NCBI GenBank assembly: GCA_041660525.1
Contig: JBAZWD010000001.1
Span: forward strand, 397,778-461,777
Origin: JABCZS01 sp041660525
GTDB lineage: Bacteria > Pseudomonadota > Gammaproteobacteria > JABCZS01
DNA: 64,000 bases
Direction: 5' to 3'
The notes under the pieces were generated by a model, which did not search any database, was not told where the DNA came from, and saw only the letters and a program-made list of their open reading frames with translations. Position numbers and translations under genes: made by a program. This document shows positions 33,602-41,487 of the stretch, piece by piece (within the stretch, counting starts at the first letter, position 1; every line of letters begins with the position of its first letter).

Positions 33602-33840
33602 TCATAATTTTTGTTCATCCAATTCCTTTGAGTTGATAGGCAAATAATTTTGCCAAGTTTGTCTTGCTCTATCAAGAGATCTGGATGGATCAGACATTTC
33701 TTGCATACGCTCATAACCTACTTTTGCAAGCCATAGTTTGATAGGTTCAGCTTTGGGGCTGGGAACTGATTGAATTAGACATAGCAAGGTTTGGGCATTT
33801 GCGGCACGGTAAGTCTTAATTTGCTATCTTGAGCTATCAT
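33602..33840 (-). pseudogene. DinD/Bro-N family gene remnant
   Basis: The minus-strand frame from about 33810 to 33602 reads TLLCLIQSVPSPKAEPIKLW followed by LAKVGYERMQEMSDPSRSLDRARQ-type sequence, matching the middle of DNA-damage-inducible protein D and Bro-N-type phage antirepressors. The part upstream (from an ATG at 33840: MIAQDSKLRLT) is in another frame, so at least one frameshift separates them. The N-terminal Bro-N domain and everything after about 60 residues are missing. This is a decayed fragment of an accessory, possibly phage-derived gene. Confidence 0.75.
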
Positions 33841-33891
33841 TTTCAACAAATTGTGAAGAATGTTAAATGATATTGGTAAAGAAAATAATTT

Positions 33892-33939
33892 ATGCGCACG
33901 CAAAGCCGTTTGATTGAAATGTGCAAGGCGTATTATTGA
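33892..33939 (+). pseudogene. Duplicated fragment of the zapE 3' end
   Basis: The sequence reads MRTQSRLIEMCKAYY and stop, closely matching the zapE residues MRTQSRLMEMRTLNY encoded at 33213. At DNA level about 27 of the first 31 bases are identical. It sits about 680 bases after the true zapE 3' end, on the far side of the DUF3185 gene and the DinD remnant, and looks like a scar of a duplication or insertion event. Confidence 0.65.
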
Positions 33940-34002
33940 CTATCCAAGCATGTATCCCCAAATAGTCTTGACTTTTCCGGTATATGCGCTAGAATAGTCA
34001 GT
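33938..34002 (+). promoter_or_regulatory. Promoter of the DUF4143 ATPase with repeated ATAGTC sites; near-leaderless
   Basis: TTGACT (33968-33973) and TAGAAT (33990-33995) are 16 bases apart. ATAGTC occurs directly before the -35 box (33962-33967) and overlapping the end of the -10 box (33994-33999); its inverse GACTAT lies at 33938-33943. The ATG at 34003 begins seven bases after the -10 box and no ribosome-binding site is visible, so the mRNA is probably leaderless. The -10 region ATATGCGCTAGAAT matches the fic promoter at 13 of 14 bases. Confidence 0.65.
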
Positions 34003-35139
34003 ATGCAAAGGCCACAATCAAAACCTATCAAACACGATCTTGAACAAAAAATTGTTCTTTTATCAGGCCCTCGCCAATGCGGCAAAACCACCTTGTCTAA
34101 ACAGCTTTTCGACCAATATGATTACTTTAATTATGATTTTATAGATGATCGCTTGGCCTTAAAAGAAATGAGTTGGGATAGGCAAAAACCATTGGTTATT
34201 TTTGATGAATTGCACAAAATGAAAAATTGGAAGCAATGGTTAAAAGGTATTTATGATAAGCAGGGCGTGCGTCCTCGATTATTAGTGACAGGTAGCGCAA
34301 AATTGGATACGTATAAAAAAACCGGTGATTCGCTTGCAGGGCGTTTTTTCCAACATCGTTTGCATCCGTTAGATTTAAAAGAAGCGTGGCATTATTGGCA
34401 ACAAGACGGCGAAGAAATTTTTCAACGATTATTTCATTGCGGTGGTTTCCCAGAGCCTTTTTTAAAAGGCAGTGAAGAATATTATAAACGTTGGCGACGT
34501 ACGCATTTAGATATTATTTTAAGACAAGACTTGATTGATCTAGAAGCGGTGCGTGATATTCAAGGTATTGAGGTGCTTATTACCTTATTGAAAACACGTG
34601 TAGGTCAATGCGTATCCTATGCAAATCTTGCTAGAGATTTAGAACGTGATCCCACAACAGTTAAACGTTGGTTACAATTACTTGAAAATTTATACATTAT
34701 TTTTAAAGTATCGCCTTATCACAGCAATATCGCACGCTCTTTATTAAAAGAGCCAAAATATTTTTTTTATGATATCGGACAAGTAGCATCTAATGAAGGT
34801 AATAAATTAGAAAATTTAGTGGCTTGTAGTTTGCTAAAAGAATTACAACTACTTGAAGATTTAACCGGTGCGCAAACAGGTTTACATTATTTGCGTACGA
34901 AAGATGGCAAAGAGTTAGATTTTCTAGTTGTTATTAATGACAAACCTTGTTATCTCATCGAAGGAAAATGGAGTGATGACAAACCTGCAAATGGATTTAA
35001 ATATTTTAGATCTTATTTTCCCGAAGCAAAAGCCGTACAATTAGTTAAGAATATTTCCAGAGAAAAAACATTTGCAGATGGCCTTGAAATTAGAAATGTG
35101 GTTTCTTGGTTGTGTCAGCTGGATTTGAGGCAAGATTAA
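34003..35139 (+). CDS. AAA_14/DUF4143 ATPase
   Basis: The 378-residue protein has Walker A GPRQCGKTT at 22-30, Walker B LVIFDEL at 64-70, a VTGSAK sensor, then a winged-helix part (GQCVSYANLARDLERDPTTVKRWL, about 205-230) and the DUF4143 C-terminal domain with a PD-(D/E)XK-like set: Asp306, Glu320, Lys322. The 14-residue Asp-Glu spacing is the same as in the DUF234 ATPase at 13723. Members of this family are very common, often multicopy, and of unproven function. It is a single-gene unit with its own repeat-marked promoter. Confidence 0.88.
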   Translation: MQRPQSKPIKHDLEQKIVLLSGPRQCGKTTLSKQLFDQYDYFNYDFIDDRLALKEMSWDRQKPLVIFDELHKMKNWKQWLKGIYDKQGVRPRLLVTGSAKLDTYKKTGDSLAGRFFQHRLHPLDLKEAWHYWQQDGEEIFQRLFHCGGFPEPFLKGSEEYYKRWRRTHLDIILRQDLIDLEAVRDIQGIEVLITLLKTRVGQCVSYANLARDLERDPTTVKRWLQLLENLYIIFKVSPYHSNIARSLLKEPKYFFYDIGQVASNEGNKLENLVACSLLKELQLLEDLTGAQTGLHYLRTKDGKELDFLVVINDKPCYLIEGKWSDDKPANGFKYFRSYFPEAKAVQLVKNISREKTFADGLEIRNVVSWLCQLDLRQD

Positions 35140-35188
35140 AATGGTTTTTATTCTTTTTTAAGCTCTTCTTTTATGATAAAATACCCAT

Positions 35189-37030
35189 ATGCCAGTAATA
35201 CACATCAACCAACTCGAATACGCAATTACCCACGTTCCCTTGCTCGATAAGGTCAATTTAACCATTGAACCCGGTGAGCGAGTGGCTTTGATCGGTCGCA
35301 ATGGTGAAGGAAAGTCTACGTTTTTAAAAATTATTGCCGGAATAATTCAGCCTAACCGCGGTAGTATTGATAAACAAAGTCATATCGATATTGCGATGCT
35401 ATCGCAAACATTATTGCCTGCTAATGATCAAACCGTCTATGAAGCGGTTGCGATGGGTTTAAGTGATATTGGTAAAGTATTGAATGAATACCATCAGATT
35501 CTTGAGCAAATGGCACATGAGGGCGATCATGATGCTTTGTTTAAACGTATGGATAAACTGCAGCAACAAATTGAAAAATCCAATGGTTGGTTATTGCAAC
35601 AAAGAATAGAACGCGTAATTACTGAATTAGAATTACCCAGCGATGCGCTGATGTCCACATTATCGGGTGGTTGGCGTCGGCGAGTTGCGATTGCACAAGT
35701 ATTAGTGCGCGAGCCCGATTTATTATTACTCGATGAGCCGACCAATCATTTAGATGTGGCGACTATTCAATGGCTGGAAGAAGTATTATTAAATTATCCG
35801 AAAGCCATATTATTTATCACGCACGATAGAGCGTTATTGCGCAAAATGGCAACACGTATTATTGAATTAGATCGCGGTCATATTACTTCATACCCTAATA
35901 ATTATACGATGTATTTAGAATTAAAAGAAAAAGCTTTAGAAGATGAACAGCGTCAAAATGCTTTATTTGATAAAAAATTATCGCAAGAAGAAGTTTGGAT
36001 AAGGCAAGGCGTGAAGGCCAGAAGAACCCGTAATGAAGGTCGCGTCAGAAATTTAGAAGCTTTGCGTGCGGAACGTGCCAAGCGACGTGAACAATCGAAA
36101 AATCCAGCATTTACTTTAAATACCACTTCAGGTCAAAGTAAAGTCATTATTAAAGCCGACAATATTAGCTTTGGTTATGAAGCCGATAAACCGATTATTA
36201 AACCATTTTCGATCACCATTCAAAAAGGTGATAAAATTGCACTGATTGGTCCAAATGGTGCAGGTAAAACAACATTAATTAAAATATTAATGGGTGATCT
36301 AAACCCCAATACTGGCACAGTGACGCAAAGTTCACATAATCAAATTGCTTTTTATGATCAACACCGTTTGCAAATTGATCCTGAGAAAACCTTGATAGAA
36401 AATGTAGTTGAAGGCTCTGATACTATTGAATTAGACGGTGCGCGCAAACATGTGATCAGTTACTTGAACGATTTCTTATTTTCACCTGAAAAGGCTAGAA
36501 GTCTTGCCAAAGGTTTATCAGGCGGCGAATGTAATCGCTTATTATTAGCAAAAATATTTGCTAAGCCTGCAAATTTATTAATACTCGATGAACCGACAAA
36601 TGATTTAGATGTAGAATCTTTAGAAGTCCTAGAAACTTTATTACAAAACTATTCGGGCACCGCGATTATCATTAGTCATGATCGAGAATTTATTGATAAT
36701 ATTGCCACACATAGTATTGCCTTTAAAGGCGATGGTTCGCTGAAAACTTATTTTGGTGGTTATAGTGATTGGCTATGGCAATCAGGTGAAGAAAATAAAG
36801 CATCTGCTAAAAAACCTGAAAGCGTGCAAAAAAATCCTAAAAATAATGATACTAATAAACGTGAGCTCAATGCTATTTTAATTAAAATCGAAAAATTAGA
36901 GAAACAAATTTCTGATTTAAATGAAAAAATGAATGAACCCGCGCAGTATACTGAAGAGAACTTAAATAAATTATCAAAATTACAAGCCGATTTGGAACAA
37001 GATTATAAACAATGGGAGAGCTTATGTTAG
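35189..37030 (+). CDS. uup: ABC-F ATPase Uup
   Basis: Uup is a soluble ABC-F protein that acts on ribosomes and affects excision of transposons in E. coli. The 613-residue protein has two ABC domains: Walker A GRNGEGKST at 36-44 with signature LSGGWRRR, and a second with GPNGAGKTT and Walker B LLILDEPTNDLD. A linker (about 235-300) carries the RARRTRNEGRVR-type charged helix, and a C-terminal coiled coil (about 545-610) is typical of Uup. In the second signature motif, the expected LSGGERNR reads LSGGECNR (Cys448). Confidence 0.93.
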   Translation: MPVIHINQLEYAITHVPLLDKVNLTIEPGERVALIGRNGEGKSTFLKIIAGIIQPNRGSIDKQSHIDIAMLSQTLLPANDQTVYEAVAMGLSDIGKVLNEYHQILEQMAHEGDHDALFKRMDKLQQQIEKSNGWLLQQRIERVITELELPSDALMSTLSGGWRRRVAIAQVLVREPDLLLLDEPTNHLDVATIQWLEEVLLNYPKAILFITHDRALLRKMATRIIELDRGHITSYPNNYTMYLELKEKALEDEQRQNALFDKKLSQEEVWIRQGVKARRTRNEGRVRNLEALRAERAKRREQSKNPAFTLNTTSGQSKVIIKADNISFGYEADKPIIKPFSITIQKGDKIALIGPNGAGKTTLIKILMGDLNPNTGTVTQSSHNQIAFYDQHRLQIDPEKTLIENVVEGSDTIELDGARKHVISYLNDFLFSPEKARSLAKGLSGGECNRLLLAKIFAKPANLLILDEPTNDLDVESLEVLETLLQNYSGTAIIISHDREFIDNIATHSIAFKGDGSLKTYFGGYSDWLWQSGEENKASAKKPESVQKNPKNNDTNKRELNAILIKIEKLEKQISDLNEKMNEPAQYTEENLNKLSKLQADLEQDYKQWESLC

Positions 37031-37230
37031 TAAAACTATTTTTATTATTAATACTACTGAGTATGTTAGTGACCCTGGGAACAGGACTTGTTTATTTGAT
37101 CAAAGATAAAGGTCACAGCGAGCGGACTTTAAAAACGCTAATGATAAGAGCGGGATTCACATTTATTTTATTAATTATTTTATTAGTAGGAATTGCCACT
37201 GGATTTATCGCGCTACATCCATTGGGATAA
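37024..37230 (+). CDS. Small twin-transmembrane protein (DUF2909-like)
   Basis: The 68-residue protein has two hydrophobic helices (about 1-24 and 42-65) joined by a short charged loop (KDKGHSERTLKTLMIRAG), like DUF2909 'twin transmembrane' proteins often found near cytochrome oxidase genes. The ATG at 37024 has GGAG six bases upstream and is preferred over the ATG at 37012. It overlaps the end of uup by seven bases. Confidence 0.75.
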   Translation: MLVKLFLLLILLSMLVTLGTGLVYLIKDKGHSERTLKTLMIRAGFTFILLIILLVGIATGFIALHPLG

Positions 37231-37234
37231 GTTG

Positions 37235-38917
37235 TTATTTGCGAGCTTTATTTTCAACATTGCGATCATTTCTATAATATTTATTAGAATTTTCTAAACG
37301 CGGTTGTGTACTTTTCCATGCGGCACAAAGGGTTTCTTGAACGTGACCAGCGGTTTTACTCACAAATTTTAAAGGCGCTTGCCACCAAGGGCAATTCTTA
37401 TCTTCCATGACATCGCGCATGGCCTTATTTACAAACGATGATATTCTTACGGATTTAGCCTTGTTGTGATAAGACGGTATTTTTAAAGAAGGATATTGTA
37501 AACCGTATGTTTGCATCATATCTAACCAATTTTCGAATAAAGCAAGACGCTCATCATACAAATTATGTTGCGACTCAAATTCAAGTTTTATCAAATCATT
37601 TAAAGCACTTATCTGTTGCAGCGGATCTTTATGATTATTACAAGATAGCTGTGCATAATATTCTGGATATTTTTCTTTTAATAAAGCTTCCATACCAGAG
37701 CGTAACGCTTCTAAGGCACGTAATCCTTGCGCGTGTTCTGGAGGAATGGGTAATGAGATATCGTATGTTTCTAGTTGATAGGCAACATTACGGCCATGCT
37801 CTGCCAAAAATGCCCATATGCTGGTATAAATTTCCATAAACTTCATATCGCTATGATTGATTCTAGAATGTGTGTGCTCGAGTATTTGTTTAAGGCCATA
37901 AGCTGGATCGCCATTATTAGCCCAGTTGCGTGCTGTCTGTATGTTGAAAGACACGATCGTTAATAAAGAATATTTTTGAATATCCTTCAATGGAAATGAA
38001 GTATTATACAAACTAGTTAATGTAACATCAGTGCCCATTTGCTCTAGATTAGCCGTACTTTGAGATAAATCTGTCATGCCTGCAGGCCATAATGGTCGTG
38101 ACCATGGAGTATCAACATAATAATATCTGAGTGTGACTAGAAAACAGATTGCGACAGAAAAGCGCATGAGTGTGGTGAGTGGTGAAGCGTCTAAAAGCCC
38201 AAGAGGAGGCTCAACTTGCGGTTCAAACTCTAGTGGATTATCTAAATGTCGTTTTCGTGTTCCAGGACCCGTGCTGCTATATCCATTAGAAAAACCATCA
38301 TTTAAAAGCTCTAGAAAATATAATCGTTGATTAAATAGAATGGACTGCAAATGGTTAGCATTATTTTGGTATTTTCTTTTTTCAATACGTAAATTATTTA
38401 TAGGTTTATTTATCTGTTTATAAACAGTGAGATTTTCTTCATTATTCAAATGTCTATGCGCATGATCAATTGCATCTTTATAAGTGATATCTTTTTTAGA
38501 TTTTATCGATCGTGGGTTTAAGATTTGCTTGATATCAGTATCGATCGCATATGCATTTGGAGCCGGAGCGTTTGGATCAGGATTCATATAATAGCTGACG
38601 CTAAAGAGCATACTTCGGATATAAGACTGTATTTCCTCTAAGGTTGGCGGAAGCTTACCTATGAGAAAAAAATCTCTTTTTGGATTATCACTATAGAGAT
38701 AAGCAGCAATATCTTTCAACGCGAGTTGAATATGCTCAGGAAGTTCATTTGGAATAGGGTTGTTGACTATGGTATTGTCAGTACTGCGGGCTAGTTTTAA
38801 TAGCTGCTTATCCAAAACTTCATGAGTTTCTGGGTGTTTGCGGTCATAAAGGTAAATGACGCTAAAGGCCTGTGCAATCACCGCGTCTATGCATTGTCTA
38901 TCTAAGTTAGTAATCAT
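37235..38917 (-). CDS. Unknown 560-residue protein
   Basis: I recognise no domain. The protein is largely helical and soluble apart from one hydrophobic stretch (LTTLMRFSVAICFLVTLRYYY, about 248-268) that may be a membrane anchor or a buried helix. The C-terminal 40 residues are rich in Lys, Arg and Asn. It is a single gene on the minus strand between plus-strand uup/DUF2909 and the ATPase relic. Composition resembles the other large unknown proteins in this window, so it is a further effector-like candidate, with no direct proof. Confidence 0.7.
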   Translation of the reverse strand: MITNLDRQCIDAVIAQAFSVIYLYDRKHPETHEVLDKQLLKLARSTDNTIVNNPIPNELPEHIQLALKDIAAYLYSDNPKRDFFLIGKLPPTLEEIQSYIRSMLFSVSYYMNPDPNAPAPNAYAIDTDIKQILNPRSIKSKKDITYKDAIDHAHRHLNNEENLTVYKQINKPINNLRIEKRKYQNNANHLQSILFNQRLYFLELLNDGFSNGYSSTGPGTRKRHLDNPLEFEPQVEPPLGLLDASPLTTLMRFSVAICFLVTLRYYYVDTPWSRPLWPAGMTDLSQSTANLEQMGTDVTLTSLYNTSFPLKDIQKYSLLTIVSFNIQTARNWANNGDPAYGLKQILEHTHSRINHSDMKFMEIYTSIWAFLAEHGRNVAYQLETYDISLPIPPEHAQGLRALEALRSGMEALLKEKYPEYYAQLSCNNHKDPLQQISALNDLIKLEFESQHNLYDERLALFENWLDMMQTYGLQYPSLKIPSYHNKAKSVRISSFVNKAMRDVMEDKNCPWWQAPLKFVSKTAGHVQETLCAAWKSTQPRLENSNKYYRNDRNVENKARK

Positions 38918-39013
38918 GGGGATAATGATATCATAAATTTAGCTGAATTACTACATGGCTCATTCAGTGTTTTTCAATCAATTGCGCTGCATCGGTTTGG
39001 ATATTGAGAAAAT

Positions 39014-39646
39014 TTAACATAATTTTCCTGACCATAATTCATCACAAAACACTTGCCAAGGCATAATCAATATATCACCAATTTTTCTCATTTCTTCATC
39101 TTGAGAAACAACTATGGCTTGCTTGACATCTTGATCGCTACAAAGTGCTTTCAGACCTTTCAAGTCTTGTTCACGTACAAAAGAACTTGCTTTTATTTCT
39201 AGACATAAATCAAGCTGGCCTACAATCAGGTCAACTTCTTGCCCCGTACTGGTGCGCCAGAAATAAATAGGTAAATGTTTGTCCTTATAATTAAGATAAG
39301 CGCGTACTTCATTGATAATAATGTGCTCAAATGCACGGCCAAATTCTGAAGTTTTAGATTCAATATAAGGAATGTGTTGCAGCCCGCGTGCAAGTCCACA
39401 ATCAAATAAATAAAATTTTTCAGTTTCAATTCGCCATGCGCGACCACCTAATAAATTAGCAGCCGAGCGTTTTAATTTAAGTGCACTAGAGCCGCATAAA
39501 ATAAATTTGCTAGTCGTATTTTCCAAGCACCAATGGACATCATCTAGTAATGCTGGAATTTTCTGAATTTCATCGACTATCACCAAAGGGTCAAGGCTTG
39601 CACTGATCAGCTCTTTTAGTAAACCGGGATTTAGGCGAAATTGCAT
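39014..39646 (-). pseudogene. Deleted AAA_14/DUF4143 ATPase gene (relic)
   Basis: The 210-residue frame keeps Walker B (PLVIVDEIQKIPALLDDVHW), the sensor (FILCGSSALKLKR) and the C-terminal nuclease-like end (EVDLIVGQLDLCLEIKASSF). Sequence encoding RYFDLLDRAVE just upstream is homologous but ends at a stop, so the N-terminal Walker A region is gone. After NLLGGRAWR the frame jumps directly to IETEKFYLFDCGLARGL, omitting roughly 180-200 residues present in intact family members. Both deletions are in frame. It lies beside a 62-bp palindrome. A shortened product could still be made but cannot bind ATP normally. Confidence 0.8.
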
Positions 39647-39670
39647 TTCTACTGCACGGTCTAATAAATC

Positions 39671-39699
39671 AAAATAACGAGCGGTTTATGGAAAGTCAA
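39671..39699 (-). promoter_or_regulatory. Putative promoter of the ATPase relic
   Basis: Reading the minus strand, TTGACT (39699-39694) is followed by 17 bases and TATTTT (39676-39671). The -35 box begins at the last base of the adjacent palindrome and shares TCTTGACTTT with the intact DUF4143 ATPase promoter at 33966. The -10 element is weak. Confidence 0.4.
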
Positions 39700-39760
39700 G
39701 ACAATCAGTACCTACACTCCCGTTTATCTAGATAATCGGGAGTGTAGGTACTGATTGTCT
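39699..39760. repeat. 62-bp near-perfect palindrome
   Basis: Two perfect 24-bp arms (39699-39722, beginning AGACAATCAGTACC, and 39737-39760) flank an AT-rich centre that is itself palindromic (TTATCTAGATAA) apart from one T/T mismatch. It lies between the ATPase relic and the 3' end of the small exported-protein gene. It could be an operator of the lost ATPase module, a terminator for the gene transcribed towards it, or both. Confidence 0.9.
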
Positions 39761-39767
39761 GTATAGT

Positions 39768-40034
39768 TTAACGCCCCAATGTATAGATAATTAAACCATC
39801 AGATGTAACAGGATTACCATCTGATGTAAAACCCTCAGCTTTTAAACTTTTTAATAAGCTTGCACAAAGAAGATTTTTTTCTTCAGGAAAAGGAATGATA
39901 CTTACAGAAAAAGCGACTACGCGCAATTTTTCTTCTGCATCACAGACAATTATGGCAGTATCATTTGCCATTGTTGCATAAGAAGCGCTGGAACATACTA
40001 AGCATAATAAAGCACGTTTTAGATAAGTTATCAT
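39768..40034 (-). CDS. Small exported protein, unknown
   Basis: The ATG at 40034 has an AGGAG site at good spacing and gives 88 residues; a longer open frame into ctaE is rejected. Residues 1-22 form a Sec signal peptide (MITYLKRALLCLVCSSASYA), leaving a mature domain of about 65 residues with two Cys (one in AIIVCDAEEKL, one in NLLCASLL) that could pair in the periplasm. No family is recognised. It is 17 bases downstream of the cytochrome oxidase cluster on the same strand. Confidence 0.65.
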   Translation of the reverse strand: MITYLKRALLCLVCSSASYATMANDTAIIVCDAEEKLRVVAFSVSIIPFPEEKNLLCASLLKSLKAEGFTSDGNPVTSDGLIIYTLGR

Positions 40035-40051
40035 TTTAATGCTCCTAGTCC

Positions 40052-40954
40052 TTAGAATATATAAACAAAAATAAACAATCCAACCCAAACAACATCTACA
40101 AAATGCCAATACCAAGCGGTAGCTTCGAATGCAAAATGATGATCGGGGGAGAAATGTCCTACCAAACTTCTAAATAGTATAACCATGAGCATGATCGTAC
40201 CGATGGTCACATGTAGGCCGTGAAAGCCCGTGAGCATGAAAAAGGTTGAACCGTAAATACCAGAATTAAGTGTTAATCCTAAATCGTTATAAGCATGGGA
40301 AAATTCATATGCTTGAAACCCTAAGAAAACGATGGCTAAAGCGATGGTTAAGAATAATCCGATATTTAAGTTTCTGCGGTTATTTTTTTTCAAAGCATAA
40401 TGTGCCCAAGTGACAGTAACACCACTGCTTAACAATAAAACCGTATTAATTAAGGGAATACCCATGGCTGGAATTGTGCTTTGTGGACCCGCGATACTGG
40501 GATCAGGATTGTGCAATAAGGGCCAGTTGTAAACAAAATCAGGCCATAACAATTGTCCGGTCAGTTCATAATGACCGGGTGCGCCGCTTAACCAAGGCAG
40601 CGCAAACATTCTCACAAAAAAGAGTGCGCCAAAAAATGCGGCAAAGAACATAACTTCGGAGAAAATAAACCAAATCATGGAAATGCGAAAGGATCTGTCC
40701 ATTTGTGGACTATAAAGTCCGCCCATGCTTTCTTTGATCACACTGTGAAACCAGCCGGCGATTAAAAATAACATAATGGCCATGCCAAGCCCAAAAGTTA
40801 ATACGTGGTGTATTTTAGAAATGTCGTGAATCATACCTACAAGACCCCAAACCAGAATACCTAAGCCTACAGCACCAATAATGGGCCAATAGCTGTGATC
40901 AGGCACATAATAATGATGTGTTGTGTTGCTTGTAGGTGGTGTGAGTTGTGTCAT
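40052..40954 (-). CDS. ctaE: Cytochrome c oxidase subunit III
   Basis: The 300-residue protein has seven hydrophobic helices and the subunit III hallmarks WFIFSEVMFFAAFFGALFFVR, including the conserved Glu of that helix, and the C-terminal HFVDVVWVGLFIFVYIF. Subunit III stabilises the two catalytic subunits of the aa3-type oxidase in the inner membrane. Its start overlaps the ctaG stop by four bases, completing the order ctaC-ctaD-ctaG-ctaE. Confidence 0.95.
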   Translation of the reverse strand: MTQLTPPTSNTTHHYYVPDHSYWPIIGAVGLGILVWGLVGMIHDISKIHHVLTFGLGMAIMLFLIAGWFHSVIKESMGGLYSPQMDRSFRISMIWFIFSEVMFFAAFFGALFFVRMFALPWLSGAPGHYELTGQLLWPDFVYNWPLLHNPDPSIAGPQSTIPAMGIPLINTVLLLSSGVTVTWAHYALKKNNRRNLNIGLFLTIALAIVFLGFQAYEFSHAYNDLGLTLNSGIYGSTFFMLTGFHGLHVTIGTIMLMVILFRSLVGHFSPDHHFAFEATAWYWHFVDVVWVGLFIFVYIF

Positions 40955-41487
40955 TTGGCATCTCCCGTTTGATCAAACAAAGTATAAAATAAAATAAGTT
41001 CTTCCGTATCCTTTGGAATATCTTTATCTATAAAAAATATAACCGACATTTCTTTTGTTTGCTTAGCATCAACATATTGTTTGTTGAAACTAAAACATTC
41101 TGCTTTTTTCACATAACGATCACTTTGCCCTGGTGAAATCGTCGCAACAAATTGTCCAACTTTATCTTGGTCCGTGTGATTTTCTGTATAAAACAAAACT
41201 TTATTCACTTCACCCGGATGCACTTCTATGCTATTTTCTTTTGTATAAAACTCCCACGGCGTATCACCTTGCACATGGGTTATAAATTTTATTTTAACCA
41301 CACGTGAAGTATCAATTTCTGTGGGCGCTTCTAAGCGCACACGTCCACCTTTATTATTGATGCCGGTCATTTCACAAAACGCATCATAAAGTGGCACCAT
41401 TGCAAACGCAAACAATAACATACCAAACGTTGCGGCCAATAATATCGCGACTAAACGCGTATGACTTTTACGTTTAGTGGCGTTCAA
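40951..41487 (-). CDS. ctaG: Cytochrome c oxidase assembly protein CtaG/Cox11 with altered copper motif
   Basis: Cox11 delivers copper to the CuB centre of subunit I. The 178-residue protein has one N-terminal membrane helix (about 11-33) followed by a conserved Cys38 (YDAFCEMTGI) and an immunoglobulin-like periplasmic domain. The canonical copper-binding CFCF motif reads C131-F-S-F here: the second Cys is Ser (codon AGT, one base from TGT). This Cys is considered essential in studied homologues, so metal binding may be altered. The gene overlaps ctaD by 14 bases and ctaE by four. Confidence 0.92.
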   Translation of the reverse strand: MNATKRKSHTRLVAILLAATFGMLLFAFAMVPLYDAFCEMTGINNKGGRVRLEAPTEIDTSRVVKIKFITHVQGDTPWEFYTKENSIEVHPGEVNKVLFYTENHTDQDKVGQFVATISPGQSDRYVKKAECFSFNKQYVDAKQTKEMSVIFFIDKDIPKDTEELILFYTLFDQTGDAK

